64,000 bases of DNA, taken from NCBI GenBank assembly GCA_947246475.1, contig CAMXSH010000003.1, forward strand, positions 32,876-96,875, in the 5' to 3' direction. The stretch is from an uncultured Roseburia sp. (GTDB taxonomy: Bacteria; Bacillota; Clostridia; Lachnospirales; Lachnospiraceae). A program made the position numbers and the translations under genes. Of this stretch, positions 27,051 to 37,830 are shown in pieces (the first letter of the stretch is position 1; each line of letters opens with the position of its first letter). The notes under the pieces are model-generated. The model made no database searches. It was given only the letters and a program-made list of their open reading frames with translations, and had not been told where the DNA came from.

Positions 27051-28541
27051 ATGAAACAGTACATGATAGCATTAGACCAAGGGACAACTAGTTCCCGCTG
27101 CATCTTATTTGACCGCTTAGGGCAGATATGCAGTATGGCACAAAAAGAATTCGAGCAGATCTATCCCAGACCCGGCTGGGTGGAGCACGATGCCATGGAG
27201 ATCTGGTCCAGCCAGTTCAGCGTAATGACCGAGGCGATGAGTAAGATTGGCGTTTCCGGAGAAAATATTGCAGGAATCGGGATCACCAATCAGAGAGAAT
27301 CTACAGTTCTCTGGAACCGGAATACAGGGGAACCGGTCAGTCATGCTATCGTCTGGCAGTGCAGACGTACTTCCGGCCAGATTGAAAAGATCAAAGCCGA
27401 TGGTTTTGATTCTATAGTCAGACAGCGTACAGGTCTGGTCCCGGATGCCTATTTTTCAGCAACTAAGATTGCCTGGATACTGGAACATGTACCAGGTGTC
27501 AGGGAACAGGCGGAGCGGGGAGAGATCCTGTTCGGCACTGTGGACACATGGCTTGTCTGGAAACTCACCGGGGGAAAAGTCCATGTCACAGATTATACCA
27601 ATGCCTCCCGCACTATGCTATTTGATATCCATAAGCTGGATTGGGATCCGGAGATTCTGGATTATTTTCACATACCGGCTTCCCTTCTGCCAGAAGTCCG
27701 GCCTTCCAGTGAAATATATGGTTACAGTGATAAAAGTCTGACGGGAACCAGGATTCCGGTGGCGGGTATCGCCGGAGACCAGCAGGCAGCGCTGTTCGGA
27801 CAATGCTGTTTTGAAGCAGGAGAGATGAAAAATACCTATGGGACAGGCTGTTTTCTTCTTATGAACACAGGTGATACACCAGTGAATTCTTCCAATGGTC
27901 TTTTGACGACTCTGGCTGCCGGCACTGGAGACAGACCACAATATGCCCTGGAGGGAAGTGTATTTGTAGCGGGCGCCGGGATACAATGGCTGAGGGATGA
28001 GATGAGGCTGATCCGGACGGCGGCTGAATCGCAGGAATGCTGCCAGGCTGTCAGCGATACTGCAGGAGTTTATGTAGTGCCTGCCTTTACAGGGCTTGGT
28101 GCACCTTACTGGGATGCAGAAGCCAGAGGCATTATCACTGGTCTGACGCGGGGAGCAGGACGGAATCATATTGTCCGCGCTGCCGTGGAAGCGATGGCTT
28201 ACCAGGTCTATGATCTGGTTCAGGTTATGAAACAGGATTCCGGGCTTCCGCTTATTGCCCTTAAGACGGATGGTGGAGCCAGCGCCAATGATTTCCTTAT
28301 GCAGTTTCAGGCAGATCTTCTCGGTGTCCCCGTCCACCGGCCCTCCTGTATCGAAACTACCGCATTGGGCGCTGCTTATCTGGCGGGACTTGCTGTGGGG
28401 TTTTGGCAGGACAGGGAGGACATCCGCCGGAACTGGTCACTGGAGAGATGTTTTGAGCCAAATATGGAAGGGGAAAAGAAGACAGCACTTCTCAGTGGAT
28501 GGAAAAAAGCAGTGAAAAAATGCATCGAACAGCTGGAGTAA
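27051..28541 (+). CDS. glpK: Glycerol kinase
   Basis: A 496-residue FGGY-family kinase that makes sn-glycerol 3-phosphate from glycerol and ATP in the cytoplasm. Seen: [17 protein letters not shown] at the start, [56 protein letters not shown], and the signature [17 protein letters not shown] followed by [17 protein letters not shown]. Length is normal for GlpK. The start 27051 follows AAGGAGAAAACAAGG; the 31 codons upstream include the hairpin and are not coding. No glpF or glpD is next to it. Glycerol 3-phosphate would also feed lipids and glycerol-phosphate polymers. Confidence 0.96.
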   Translation: MKQYMIALDQGTTSSRCILFDRLGQICSMAQKEFEQIYPRPGWVEHDAMEIWSSQFSVMTEAMSKIGVSGENIAGIGITNQRESTVLWNRNTGEPVSHAIVWQCRRTSGQIEKIKADGFDSIVRQRTGLVPDAYFSATKIAWILEHVPGVREQAERGEILFGTVDTWLVWKLTGGKVHVTDYTNASRTMLFDIHKLDWDPEILDYFHIPASLLPEVRPSSEIYGYSDKSLTGTRIPVAGIAGDQQAALFGQCCFEAGEMKNTYGTGCFLLMNTGDTPVNSSNGLLTTLAAGTGDRPQYALEGSVFVAGAGIQWLRDEMRLIRTAAESQECCQAVSDTAGVYVVPAFTGLGAPYWDAEARGIITGLTRGAGRNHIVRAAVEAMAYQVYDLVQVMKQDSGLPLIALKTDGGASANDFLMQFQADLLGVPVHRPSCIETTALGAAYLAGLAVGFWQDREDIRRNWSLERCFEPNMEGEKKTALLSGWKKAVKKCIEQLE

Positions 28542-28564
28542 ATGTTAATAGATATCGAAGAGAG

Positions 28565-28578
28565 CGAACAAACGTTCA
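28565..28578. promoter_or_regulatory. LexA (DinR-type) SOS box upstream of uvrB
   Basis: CGAACAAACGTTCA matches the Gram-positive LexA consensus CGAACRNRYGTTYC at 13 of 14 positions, with perfect GAAC-N4-GTTC half-sites. It lies eight bases before the -35 box of the uvrB promoter. Confidence 0.85.
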
Positions 28579-28586
28579 AAAAGTCA

Positions 28587-28615
28587 TTGCAATGGGAGAA
28601 CAGGTGTGCTATAAT
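28587..28615 (+). promoter_or_regulatory. SOS promoter of the uvrB-uvrA operon
   Basis: TTGCAA (28587-28592), a 17-base spacer and a perfect TATAAT (28610-28615). The leader of about 130 bases holds a small inverted repeat, CTACCG (28657-28662) with CGGTAG (28679-28684). Confidence 0.8.
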
Positions 28616-28752
28616 CAGACTGACAGCAGGACGGTTCATATTAGGAGAGGGAGCAGCTACCGAGTTTTTCCCGGTACCCGGTAGTTAAAATGAAGGCGGA
28701 AGATAGGTTTTGTGTTGAGAGAAGACCATAATTTGTAGAAAGGTATATTACC

Positions 28753-30762
28753 ATGGATCATTTTGAATTAGTATCACAATATCAGCCTACAGGCGACCAG
28801 CCCCAGGCGATCGAAGAATTGGTGAGGGGATTTCAGGAGGGCAACCAGTTCCAGACGCTTCTTGGCGTCACTGGATCCGGTAAGACATTTACCATGGCAA
28901 ATGTTATCCAGCAGCTGAATAAGCCTACACTGGTCATTGCCCATAATAAGACTCTGGCGGCACAGCTTTACAGTGAATTTAAGGAGTTTTTCCCATCCAA
29001 TGCGGTGGAATTTTTCATTTCTTACTATGACTACTATCAGCCGGAAGCTTATGTGCCTTCGACGGATACTTATATTGAGAAGGATTCCTCCATCAATGAC
29101 GAGATTGATAAGCTGCGTCACTCAGCTACTGCAGCACTGACAGAGCGCAAAGATGTCGTCATTATTGCCAGTGTATCCTGTATTTATGGATTGGGAAGCC
29201 CCATTGATTATCAGAATATGACCGTTTCCCTGCGGCCAGGGATGGAAAAGGACCGGGATGAAGTGATCCGCCGTCTTGTGGATATTCAGTATACAAGGAA
29301 TGACATGGACTTTCACCGTGGAACTTTCCGGGTTCGGGGAGATGTAGTAGAGGTTTTTCCGGCGTCAGCGACAGACCGGGCGATCCGGGTAGAATTTTTT
29401 GGTGACGAGGTGGACCGGATCCAGGAGATCGACGTATTGACAGGTACGCCGTTGAATAATCTGGAACATATGGTAGTTTTTCCAGCATCCCACTACGTGG
29501 TGGCGCCAGATAAGATGGAGAAGGCGATCCTTGGGATCGAAGAAGAATTAAAGGACCGGGTCAAATTCTTTAAAAGCGAAGACAAGCTTATTGAGGCCCA
29601 GAGAATTTCTGAGCGGACGCATTTTGATATAGAGATGATGCGGGAGACTGGTTTTTGTTCGGGGATAGAAAATTATTCCATGCACCTGGCAGGGATGAAA
29701 GAAGGAGAGACTCCCCATACGCTGCTGGATTATTTCCCAGATGATTTTTTGATCATAGTGGATGAGTCTCATATTACGATTCCGCAGGTTCGGGGAATGT
29801 ATGCTGGAGACCAGTCCAGAAAAGCCACATTGGTAGATTATGGCTTCCGCCTGCCTTCGGCAAAGAGCAACCGCCCTTTGAATTTTGAGGAATTTGAGGG
29901 GCATATCAATCAAATGATGTTTGTGTCAGCCACGCCTTCGGATTATGAAAGTGCCCATGAGCTTTTGCGTACAGAGCAGATCATACGTCCCACAGGGCTG
30001 CTTGATCCGGAAGTGGTGGTGAGACCGGTGAAGGGGCAGGTTGATGATCTTCTGGCTGAGATACGCAAAGTTACGAAAGAACCTGAGGACAAGGAGCATA
30101 TCCGGGGAAAAGTTCTGGTAACGACCCTGACTAAAAGAATGGCAGAAGATCTCACGGACTATTATAAAGAAGTAGGAGTACGGGTAAAATATTTACATTC
30201 CGATATTGATGCCATGGAGCGGTCGGAGATCATCCGGGATATGCGTCTGGATGTCTTTGATGTGCTGGTGGGGATCAATCTGCTTCGGGAAGGGCTGGAT
30301 ATCCCGGAGGTCTCTTTGGTGGCGATATTGGATGCCGACAAAGAGGGATTCCTGCGTTCCGAAACCTCTCTTATACAGACCATTGGACGGGCAGCAAGAA
30401 ATGCTGAAGGAAGGGTTATTATGTATGCGGACCGGGAGACGGATTCGATGAAAAAGGCGATCGGTGAGACAGAGAGAAGGCGTGGTATACAGGCTGCCTA
30501 TAATAAAGAACATGGAATCACACCCCAGACGATTAAAAAGGCAGTGAGAGATCTCATAAAGATCTCTACCAAAGCGGAATCCGGGATGGAAGATCTGGAC
30601 AAGGATCCAGAATACATGACAAAAGAGGAGCTGGAGAAACAGATTCAAAAGATCATGAAACGGATGAATCAGGCTTCTGCCGAACTGAATTTTGAAGCGG
30701 CGGCGGCACTACGTGATCAGATGATCGAATTGAAAAAAATACTTGAAAAGATAGATGACTAA
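28753..30762 (+). CDS. uvrB: Excinuclease ABC subunit B
   Basis: A 669-residue DNA-repair helicase-like protein that, loaded by UvrA, verifies bulky lesions and recruits UvrC. Seen: Walker [14 protein letters not shown], the DNA-clamping beta-hairpin [24 protein letters not shown] box IIVDESHIT, motif [17 protein letters not shown], and the C-terminal UVR domain ([20 protein letters not shown]) that binds UvrC. All expected domains are present at full length. It is first in the LexA-controlled operon, nine bases before the uvrA ribosome site region. Confidence 0.98.
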   Translation: MDHFELVSQYQPTGDQPQAIEELVRGFQEGNQFQTLLGVTGSGKTFTMANVIQQLNKPTLVIAHNKTLAAQLYSEFKEFFPSNAVEFFISYYDYYQPEAYVPSTDTYIEKDSSINDEIDKLRHSATAALTERKDVVIIASVSCIYGLGSPIDYQNMTVSLRPGMEKDRDEVIRRLVDIQYTRNDMDFHRGTFRVRGDVVEVFPASATDRAIRVEFFGDEVDRIQEIDVLTGTPLNNLEHMVVFPASHYVVAPDKMEKAILGIEEELKDRVKFFKSEDKLIEAQRISERTHFDIEMMRETGFCSGIENYSMHLAGMKEGETPHTLLDYFPDDFLIIVDESHITIPQVRGMYAGDQSRKATLVDYGFRLPSAKSNRPLNFEEFEGHINQMMFVSATPSDYESAHELLRTEQIIRPTGLLDPEVVVRPVKGQVDDLLAEIRKVTKEPEDKEHIRGKVLVTTLTKRMAEDLTDYYKEVGVRVKYLHSDIDAMERSEIIRDMRLDVFDVLVGINLLREGLDIPEVSLVAILDADKEGFLRSETSLIQTIGRAARNAEGRVIMYADRETDSMKKAIGETERRRGIQAAYNKEHGITPQTIKKAVRDLIKISTKAESGMEDLDKDPEYMTKEELEKQIQKIMKRMNQASAELNFEAAAALRDQMIELKKILEKIDD

Positions 30763-30786
30763 ATATATGGCATGGAGGAAACTACG

Positions 30787-33621
30787 ATGGAAAAGAAAAG
30801 AATGATCAAGATCAAAGGGGCCAGTGAGCATAATCTAAAGGGAATTGATATTGATATTCCCAGGGATGAGTTTGTGGTACTCACCGGGCTCAGTGGTTCC
30901 GGCAAATCGTCTCTTGCTTTTGACACCATATACGCAGAAGGTCAGCGGCGTTATATGGAATCCTTGTCCTCTTATGCAAGACAGTTTCTTGGGCAGATGG
31001 AAAAACCGGATGTAGAAAGTATATCCGGGCTTCCGCCGGCGATTTCCATTGATCAGAAAACTACCAACCGCAACCCTCGCTCTACTGTTGGGACGGTGAC
31101 CGAAATATATGATTATTTCCGGCTCTTATACGCCAGAGTAGGGATTCCCCACTGCCCCAAATGTGGAAAAGAGATTAAACGCCAGACTGTGGATCAGATG
31201 GTGGATGAGATAATGAAGCTTCCTGGCAACACGAAGATCCAGCTACTGGCGCCTGTGGTAAGGGGGCGCAAGGGAGAGCATGTAAAAGTGTTTGAAAAAG
31301 CCAAAAAAAGCGGTTATGTCCGTGTGGTGGCAGATGGAAATATGTATGATCTCTCAGAAGAGATCAAACTGGAAAAAAATAAGAAACATAATATCGAAAT
31401 CGTAGTAGACCGTCTGGTTGTGAAGGAAGGTGTGGAAAAAAGAATGTCTGAATCCATCGAAAATGTTCTTCAGCTGTCCAACGGGCTGCTGATGGTGGAT
31501 GTCATAGGCGCTGAGGTGATCAACTTCAGCCAGAGTTTTTCCTGTCCAGACTGCGGAATCAGTATTGATGAGATCGAGCCGAGAAGTTTTTCCTTTAATA
31601 ATCCTTTCGGCGCCTGCCACGTATGCCATGGAATAGGTTATAAAATGGAGTTTGCGCCAGAACTTATGATACCTGACTGGTCGTTGAGCATCGCGGAGGG
31701 GGCGATCGCTGTACTGGGATGGCAGTCCGTTACAGATAAAGGAAGTTATACCAGATGTATGATGGAAGCCGTGGCAAAAGAATACGGATTTGATCTTTCG
31801 ACACCTTTTGCAGATTACACAGAAGAAGTGCGGGATATCATATTAAATGGTACCAGGGGGAAAAAGGTGGAAGTTCATTATGTGGGACAGCGGGGCGGAG
31901 GCGTATACCATGTGGAATTTGAAGGTCTGATCAAAAATATGGAACGAAGATACCGTGAGACTGGATCGGATTCCACAAAGCAGGAATATGAGACTTTTAT
32001 GAGGATCACTCCCTGTAGTGAATGTGGTGGAAAGCGTTTAAAGAAAGAATCCCTGGCAGTTACGGTGGGAGATAAGAACATTGCAGAACTATGTGAGTTT
32101 TCTATTCGGGATCTAAAGAAATTTGTGGACGAGCTTCACTTGACAGATATACAGCTGCAGATCGGACGTCTGATCCTCAAAGAGATCAAGTCCCGTCTGG
32201 GCTTTTTGGTGGATGTGGGACTGGACTATTTGTGCCTTTCCCGTGCCACTGGTACATTGTCTGGCGGGGAGGCACAGAGAATCCGTCTTGCGACGCAGAT
32301 CGGTTCCGGACTAGTGGGAGTTGCTTATATTCTGGATGAACCGAGTATCGGTCTGCATCAGAGGGACAATGACAAACTGATCCGGACCTTGAAAAATCTC
32401 AAGGATCTTGGAAATACGCTGATTGTGGTAGAGCATGACGAGGATACGATGCTGGCAGCGGATTATGTGGTGGACATCGGACCTGGTGCCGGCGAACATG
32501 GCGGAGAAGTGATCGCAGCCGGATCGGCACAGGATATCATGAAATCGGATAAGTCCATCACCGGGGCATATCTGAGCCGCAGGATCGTCATACCAGTGCC
32601 AGAGAAACGGAGAACTCCGTCGGGATATTTGAAAGTAACAGGCGCCAGGGAGAACAACTTAAAAAATGTCAATGTTGAGTTTCCACTGGGGGTATTTACC
32701 TGTGTGACTGGAGTATCCGGCTCCGGTAAGAGCTCTCTTGTGAATGAAATCTTATACAAATCCCTTGCCAGGACGTTGAACCGGGCCCGGTGTATACCAG
32801 GGAAACATAAGGATATACAAGGGATGGAGCAGCTGGATAAAGTGATCAACATAGACCAGTCACCTATCGGCAGGACGCCCAGGTCTAATCCTGCCACGTA
32901 TACCGGCGTGTTTGACATGATACGTGATCTTTTTGCCTCTACCTCAGATGCCAAGGCCAAGGGATATAAAAAAGGCAGGTTTAGTTTTAACGTCAAAGGA
33001 GGACGCTGTGAGGCATGCCGGGGCGATGGGATCATTAAGATTGAGATGAATTTTCTTCCCGATGTCTATGTGCCCTGTGAGGTGTGTGGAGGAAAGCGCT
33101 ACAACCGTGAGACGCTGGATATAAAATACAAGGGTAAGAGCATATTTGATGTACTTGACATGACAGTAGAAGAGGCGCTGGAGTTCTTTAAAAATGTACC
33201 GACGATACACCGAAAGATCCAAACGATGTATGATGTGGGATTGTCTTATGTCAAACTGGGACAGCCCTCCACTACCTTATCCGGTGGAGAGGCACAGAGG
33301 ATCAAGCTTGCTACGGAATTAAGCAAACGGAGCACAGGGAGGACGATCTATATATTGGATGAACCTACAACTGGACTTCACTTTGCGGATGTCCATAAGC
33401 TGATTGAAATTCTCCATCGTCTGGCAGAGGGAGGAAATTCTGTGGTTGTGATCGAACACAATCTGGATGTGATCAAGACGGCAGACTACATCATTGACAT
33501 CGGTCCGGAAGGGGGAGAGAAGGGGGGAACAGTGATCGCATCAGGAACGCCGGAAAAGATCGCTGCCAATCCAGCTTCCTATACTGGTAAATATATTCAA
33601 AAAATGCTGGAGAACTGCTAA
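30787..33621 (+). CDS. uvrA: Excinuclease ABC subunit A
   Basis: A 944-residue damage-recognition ATPase with two ABC modules. Seen: first Walker [16 protein letters not shown], zinc-finger pairs CPKCGKE, CPDCG...CHVCHG and CEACRGDG...[10 protein letters not shown], signatures [18 protein letters not shown] and [18 protein letters not shown], second Walker [16 protein letters not shown], and Walker [15 protein letters not shown] and [14 protein letters not shown]. Start: ATG 30787, because the earlier ATG at 30772 overlaps the GGAGGAA ribosome site. It follows uvrB by 24 bases. Confidence 0.98.
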   Translation: MEKKRMIKIKGASEHNLKGIDIDIPRDEFVVLTGLSGSGKSSLAFDTIYAEGQRRYMESLSSYARQFLGQMEKPDVESISGLPPAISIDQKTTNRNPRSTVGTVTEIYDYFRLLYARVGIPHCPKCGKEIKRQTVDQMVDEIMKLPGNTKIQLLAPVVRGRKGEHVKVFEKAKKSGYVRVVADGNMYDLSEEIKLEKNKKHNIEIVVDRLVVKEGVEKRMSESIENVLQLSNGLLMVDVIGAEVINFSQSFSCPDCGISIDEIEPRSFSFNNPFGACHVCHGIGYKMEFAPELMIPDWSLSIAEGAIAVLGWQSVTDKGSYTRCMMEAVAKEYGFDLSTPFADYTEEVRDIILNGTRGKKVEVHYVGQRGGGVYHVEFEGLIKNMERRYRETGSDSTKQEYETFMRITPCSECGGKRLKKESLAVTVGDKNIAELCEFSIRDLKKFVDELHLTDIQLQIGRLILKEIKSRLGFLVDVGLDYLCLSRATGTLSGGEAQRIRLATQIGSGLVGVAYILDEPSIGLHQRDNDKLIRTLKNLKDLGNTLIVVEHDEDTMLAADYVVDIGPGAGEHGGEVIAAGSAQDIMKSDKSITGAYLSRRIVIPVPEKRRTPSGYLKVTGARENNLKNVNVEFPLGVFTCVTGVSGSGKSSLVNEILYKSLARTLNRARCIPGKHKDIQGMEQLDKVINIDQSPIGRTPRSNPATYTGVFDMIRDLFASTSDAKAKGYKKGRFSFNVKGGRCEACRGDGIIKIEMNFLPDVYVPCEVCGGKRYNRETLDIKYKGKSIFDVLDMTVEEALEFFKNVPTIHRKIQTMYDVGLSYVKLGQPSTTLSGGEAQRIKLATELSKRSTGRTIYILDEPTTGLHFADVHKLIEILHRLAEGGNSVVVIEHNLDVIKTADYIIDIGPEGGEKGGTVIASGTPEKIAANPASYTGKYIQKMLENC

Positions 33622-33707
33622 GACCATATGTAAAGTCTTTTCTGGGAAGGGTAGAAGGCAAAGGTTTCCACAATAGAACCTTACACTTATATATTTAGGA
33701 GGATGGG

Positions 33708-34298
33708 ATGAAGGAGTATTCATTTTTTGCCATGATGGCGCGGATGAAATATATAGAGCGCTGGGCTCTAATGCGTAACTCAGACAGAGAAAATATCAGC
33801 GAACATTCAATGGAGGTGGCTATGCTGGCCCATGGTCTGGGGATTATTTCCAGAGAGTGCTGTGGCAGGAAGGTAGACCTTGATAAGCTGGTACTCATTG
33901 GCCTGTATCACGATGCCAATGAGATTATCACTGGAGATATGCCAACTCCGGTAAAATATCATGACAGTGATATTCTCGATGCTTACAAAAAAGTTGAAGA
34001 AAAGGCGAATAGAAAGCTGCTTTCCCTGCTGCCGGATTATATGCAGGGGTATTATGAAGAGATACTCTTTCCCCAGGAGGGAGATGAGGAACTTTGGCGC
34101 ATCGTAAAAGCAGCTGATAAGCTTTCTGCCCTCATAAAATGCATTGAAGAAAAAAAAGCGGGAAATCGGGAGTTTTCAACGGCGTTCCAGACTATTGAGA
34201 AGACTCTCAGGGAGATGGAGATGGAAGAAGTAGAGATTTTTTTAAGGGATTTTATGCCCGCATATGATAAGACATTGGATGAACTTCAGGAGTTATAA
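33708..34298 (+). CDS. yfbR: 5'-deoxynucleotidase, YfbR-type HD-domain phosphohydrolase
   Basis: A 196-residue HD-domain enzyme that removes phosphate from deoxyribonucleoside 5'-monophosphates in the cytoplasm. The opening YSFFAMMARMKYIERWALMR, then NISEHSMEVAMLAHGLG (first metal His), the HD pair in LIGLYHDANEIITGDMPTPVKYHD, and VKAADKLSALIKC (final Asp) follow E. coli YfbR almost step by step, and the length is close to the 199 of that protein. Start ATG 33708 follows AGGAGGATGGG. It stands alone after uvrA; a link to nucleotide balance in repair is only a guess. Confidence 0.92.
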   Translation: MKEYSFFAMMARMKYIERWALMRNSDRENISEHSMEVAMLAHGLGIISRECCGRKVDLDKLVLIGLYHDANEIITGDMPTPVKYHDSDILDAYKKVEEKANRKLLSLLPDYMQGYYEEILFPQEGDEELWRIVKAADKLSALIKCIEEKKAGNREFSTAFQTIEKTLREMEMEEVEIFLRDFMPAYDKTLDELQEL

Positions 34299-34482
34299 CA
34301 AACTTTTATTAGAACATGCCAGAATCTTCGCTGATCCATTTATATTAATCAGATTTGTTCTCACCATCGTCAACGAAAATTGTCAAAAAAAGTTTATTCT
34401 TTACTGGTAGTTTTCAACAAAATATGATATACTAATAATACTTTGATTGCGGGGATTATTATATTAAAAGGTGGTATGGGTT

Positions 34483-36069
34483 ATGAGAAGAGTATTGTGT
34501 TTTGGAGATTCCAATACATATGGATATTCTCCTGTGGATGGGCAGAGATATGGGGATGATATCAACTGGCCAGGGGTATTAGGCAGTTTGCTGGGGGGGA
34601 AGTTTGAGGTTATCAACGAGGGGAAGAATGGACGTACGATTGCCTTTGATGATCCTTATAAAGAGGGCTGCAACGGAATGAACGATATTGAGGCATGCAT
34701 TCAAGGTCATGAACCTCTGGATCTGGTTATTATTATGCTTGGGACTAATGACCTTAAAGTATATTTTGACGCTTCCCCTCAGATGATAGCAGAAAACCTG
34801 CGGGAAATGTGCAAGCTGGTTCGGGCAAAGACCGATGCCAGGATTATTCTGGCGAGCCCCGCCCTTCTTGGGGATCAGATCGAATTTTCGCCTCTTCATC
34901 TGGAATTCGGCAGAACCCAGGTGGACTATTCTTTTGAATTGGCGCCTTACTTTGAGAAAATTGCCAAGGAAATTGGCGCGGAATTTATTGATCTTGCCAT
35001 GGTGGCGATGTCAAGTGATGTGGACTGTCTTCATTTAATGCCGGAAGAGCATGAAAAAGTAGCGCAGGCTATGAAAGATAAGGTGCTGTGGATCTTTCGT
35101 GAAGAGCTTGCCCAAGAGGCAAGGGAGGAAGAAGAAGCAGCCAGGGCGGCAGAATTAAAACGTCTTCAGGAGGAAGAGGCTAGGCAGCAGGCTGAAGAAG
35201 AATTGAGACAGCGGGCCGAGGAGGAAAGGAGATTAAGAGAGGAAGAAGAGCAGAGAAGAGCGGAAGAGATGGGCCGTGGCGCGGAAGAGGAAGAGGGAGC
35301 AAGACTCCGGCTCCAGGCGATCCTAAAAGCATCCGAGAAGGAGACAGTGAAGGAAACCGTTCAGGAGACAAGGGGGTTAAATGCTGATTTTGTCCTGGGA
35401 AATGATATAGGAGAAGCAGAGCAGGAATCGGCAGGAACGATAGAAATATCAGAAGCAGACGGTTTTTCTGCCAGAAGTGAAAAAGAAAAAATGCTCTCTG
35501 GCAGGTTATATATATGCGATGCCGCGCTTCGCTCCGAGGCGGCTGAGGCAAGAAAAATAACGGCAGTATATAATCAGACAACAAATTCAGAAATACCAAA
35601 ACGGACAGACCTTCTCAACCGGCTGTTTAAAAAGGTCGGAAAGATGCCATACATCGAACCGCCTTTCCGCTGCGATTACGGTTCCAACATTACGGTGGGA
35701 GATGAGTTTTATGCAAACTTCGACTGTATCATGCTGGACTGCGCAAATATTAAGATCGGGAATCATGTATTCTTTGGACCGAAGGTAAATATTTATACTG
35801 CCTGCCATCCAATCTATGCGCCAGTGCGCAATCAGCAGCTGGAATATGCCAAGGAAGTTACCATTGGTGATGATGTATGGATCGGCGGGAATGTTACCAT
35901 CAATCCAGGTGTGCATATTGGAAATAATGTAGTGATTGGATCCGGTTCAGTTGTTACCACGGATATACCGGATGGTGTTGTAGCAGCGGGTAATCCATGC
36001 CGTATTTTGAGACGAATTTCCGAAGCAGACAAGAAATATTGGGAAGAGCAGATGGCTCTTCATATATGA
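34483..36069 (+). CDS. SGNH hydrolase - coiled coil - maltose/galactoside O-acetyltransferase fusion
   Basis: A 528-residue cytoplasmic fusion with no signal peptide. Residues 1-205: SGNH/GDSL hydrolase with block I CFGDSNTYGYS, block III LGTNDLK and block V DCLHLMPEEH (D-x-x-H), as in acyl/aryl-esterases. Residues 205-290: Glu/Ala/Arg-rich coiled coil. Residues 345-528: a hexapeptide-repeat acetyltransferase of the maltose/galactoside type, with its helical start (MLSGRLYICDAALRSEAAEA) and repeats ITVGDEFYANFDC, GPKVNIYTACHP (catalytic His), VTIGDDVWIGGNVTINPGV and VAAGNPCRILRRI. One half can remove and the other add an acetyl ester, which is odd in one chain. The start follows AAAAGGTGG. 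Confidence 0.88.
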   Translation: MRRVLCFGDSNTYGYSPVDGQRYGDDINWPGVLGSLLGGKFEVINEGKNGRTIAFDDPYKEGCNGMNDIEACIQGHEPLDLVIIMLGTNDLKVYFDASPQMIAENLREMCKLVRAKTDARIILASPALLGDQIEFSPLHLEFGRTQVDYSFELAPYFEKIAKEIGAEFIDLAMVAMSSDVDCLHLMPEEHEKVAQAMKDKVLWIFREELAQEAREEEEAARAAELKRLQEEEARQQAEEELRQRAEEERRLREEEEQRRAEEMGRGAEEEEGARLRLQAILKASEKETVKETVQETRGLNADFVLGNDIGEAEQESAGTIEISEADGFSARSEKEKMLSGRLYICDAALRSEAAEARKITAVYNQTTNSEIPKRTDLLNRLFKKVGKMPYIEPPFRCDYGSNITVGDEFYANFDCIMLDCANIKIGNHVFFGPKVNIYTACHPIYAPVRNQQLEYAKEVTIGDDVWIGGNVTINPGVHIGNNVVIGSGSVVTTDIPDGVVAAGNPCRILRRISEADKKYWEEQMALHI

Positions 36070-36089
36070 TAAATAGGATAATTGTATGA

Positions 36090-36125
36090 AAAAATCCGGT
36101 GTGGTTATTCTGCACCGGATTTTTT
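36090..36125. terminator. Bidirectional terminator between the fusion gene and tyrA
   Basis: AAAAATCCGGTG (36090-36102) pairs with CACCGGATTTTT (36113-36125), T-runs on both strands. The stop codon of tyrA (36105-36107) lies in the loop, so the right arm is also the end of tyrA. Confidence 0.85.
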
Positions 36126-37022
36126 ATCTGTAAGATTATTTGAATGTTTGCCTGAAATATTATCTGGGATAGAATCCCGGTATGTTCCAGCTTCGAGGAA
36201 GGTATTCCGGATACCCTCCGTTTTTTCCTCGCAAAGCAGTTTGCGGAAATGTTCCAGGCTTTTTATATACAGTTCCAGAAAGTGGTCGATGCTGCCTTTA
36301 TTAGACAGGCAGATATTTTCCCACATTTCTGGCGAAGAAGAAGCAATTCTGGTAATATCCTTAAAACCGCCGGCGGCAAAGGCTTTCATATAACCCTCCG
36401 GGGTGTCATTTTCCCTTACCATATTGACCAGAGTGGCAGCGATGATATGGGGAACATGGCTGATGGCAGCCGTGATATCGTCGTGCTTCCCTGGATCGAC
36501 GATAACGCATTTGGAGCCCGTACATTTCAGCAGAGATAATAGCAGCTGTAGTTGAGTCTCCGATGTGTGGGGGGTGGGGGTCAGGAGATAATAGGAGTTT
36601 TCTAACAGCGACACAGAGGAATTGGCATATCCCGTTTTCTCAGAACCCGCCATCGGATGTCCACCAATGAAATTGTGCTCCAGGCCAAGGTCTCTTGCCG
36701 TTTTATGGATATTTCCCTTTACACTGCCGACATCGGTAATGATACAATTTTTATGAATAAGTGGTTTCAAGTGGTGCAGAAACTCGATGTTTTTGAGAAC
36801 CGGAGCGCAGAGAAAAATGATATCGCAGGAAGAAAATTCAGAGCCAATATCGTATACAAGCGCAGAAAGAATGCCATTTTTTACGCCTTGTTCCAGATCT
36901 GGATTTTTTCTGCGGGTATATACCTGGATTCTGGTGTCTGGAAAGGCAGATCTTATTGCTCTCGCTATGGAGCCGCCGATAAGTCCCAGTCCGAGAAATC
37001 CTATGTTTAAGTTTTCTGTCAT
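36105..37022 (-). CDS. tyrA: Prephenate dehydrogenase
   Basis: A 305-residue NAD(P)-dependent enzyme of tyrosine synthesis that turns prephenate into 4-hydroxyphenylpyruvate. Seen: Rossmann motif NIGFLGLGLIGGSIARAI, the DVGSVKG segment, FIGGHPMAGSEKTGY (prephenate-binding His and Ser) and the helical C-terminal half (DDITAAISHVPHIIAATLV; GFKDITRIASSSPEMW). There is no ACT domain, so this is the short form. Start 37022 is set by AAAGGA nine bases before; the longer upstream reading has no site. It stands alone: no other aromatic-pathway genes are nearby. Confidence 0.95.
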   Translation of the reverse strand: MTENLNIGFLGLGLIGGSIARAIRSAFPDTRIQVYTRRKNPDLEQGVKNGILSALVYDIGSEFSSCDIIFLCAPVLKNIEFLHHLKPLIHKNCIITDVGSVKGNIHKTARDLGLEHNFIGGHPMAGSEKTGYANSSVSLLENSYYLLTPTPHTSETQLQLLLSLLKCTGSKCVIVDPGKHDDITAAISHVPHIIAATLVNMVRENDTPEGYMKAFAAGGFKDITRIASSSPEMWENICLSNKGSIDHFLELYIKSLEHFRKLLCEEKTEGIRNTFLEAGTYRDSIPDNISGKHSNNLTDKKSGAE

Positions 37023-37116
37023 ATGATCAAATCCTTTTATATGTAAACTGCATGCCGTATTCTGTGGCATCATCTGAATGTATTTTAACCCAAATTAACT
37101 TTTCTGTAAATAACTA

Positions 37117-37145
37117 TTGATAGTTTTCAGCAATAATATTATACT
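37117..37145 (+). promoter_or_regulatory. Promoter of rfbC
   Basis: TTGATA (37117-37122), a 17-base spacer and TATACT (37140-37145), 45 bases before the rfbC start. Confidence 0.7.
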
Positions 37146-37190
37146 ATATATTGTTTGGGTGGTTACATAAGTGAGAAGGAGAAAGAAAAT

Positions 37191-37790
37191 ATGGCAGAGA
37201 TCAAGGTGACACCTTGTGAGATAGAAGGCTTGTATATTATCGAACCAAAGGTGTTTGGCGACGAGCGGGGATACTTTATAGAGACCTATAATAAAAAGGA
37301 GTTTGAGGCGAAGGGGCTTACTATGGAATTTGTCCAGGATAATGAGTCCATGTCCAAAAGAGGTGTGCTCCGGGGGCTTCATTTCCAGAAGAATTTTCCC
37401 CAGGGAAAGCTGGTCAGGGTGCTGTCGGGAGAAGTTTTTGATGTAGCTGTGGATATTCGCAAAGGTTCTCCCACATTTGGTAAATGGTTTGGAGTTGTTC
37501 TTTCCGAAGAAAATAAAAAACAGTTTTATGTTTCCAAAGGATTCGCCCACGGTTATCTTGTATTGTCGGAAAAAGCAGTTTTTTCTTATAAATGTACAGA
37601 TTTTTATCATCCAGAAGATGAGGGCGGGATACGGTACGATGATCCGCAGATTGGCATTGATTGGCCGGTCAGTGAGGATATGGAGATCATCCTGTCAGAA
37701 AAGGACAAGCATCATGAGGGTCTGGAGAGCCAGTCTCTTGTGTTTGATTATAATATGTTAAAGCCGGATACAGCCGGTTTGAATCACTAA
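37191..37790 (+). CDS. rfbC: dTDP-4-dehydrorhamnose 3,5-epimerase
   Basis: A 199-residue cupin-fold epimerase of the dTDP-L-rhamnose pathway. Seen: FGDERGYFIETYNKKEF, the catalytic-base His in RGVLRGLHFQ, LVRVLSGEVFDVAVDIRKGS, and FYVSKGFAHGYLVLSE with YKCTDFYHPEDEGG (catalytic Tyr-Asp region). Start at ATG 37191 after AGAAGGAGAAA. The other rhamnose genes (rfbA, rfbB, rfbD) are not in the window, so the pathway is spread in the genome. Its product would feed rhamnose-containing surface glycans like those implied by the first 9 kb. Confidence 0.95.
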   Translation: MAEIKVTPCEIEGLYIIEPKVFGDERGYFIETYNKKEFEAKGLTMEFVQDNESMSKRGVLRGLHFQKNFPQGKLVRVLSGEVFDVAVDIRKGSPTFGKWFGVVLSEENKKQFYVSKGFAHGYLVLSEKAVFSYKCTDFYHPEDEGGIRYDDPQIGIDWPVSEDMEIILSEKDKHHEGLESQSLVFDYNMLKPDTAGLNH

Positions 37791-37830
37791 AAACCAGCGC
37801 ATTGAGCTGATAAAAGAAAGGAAGGATATA

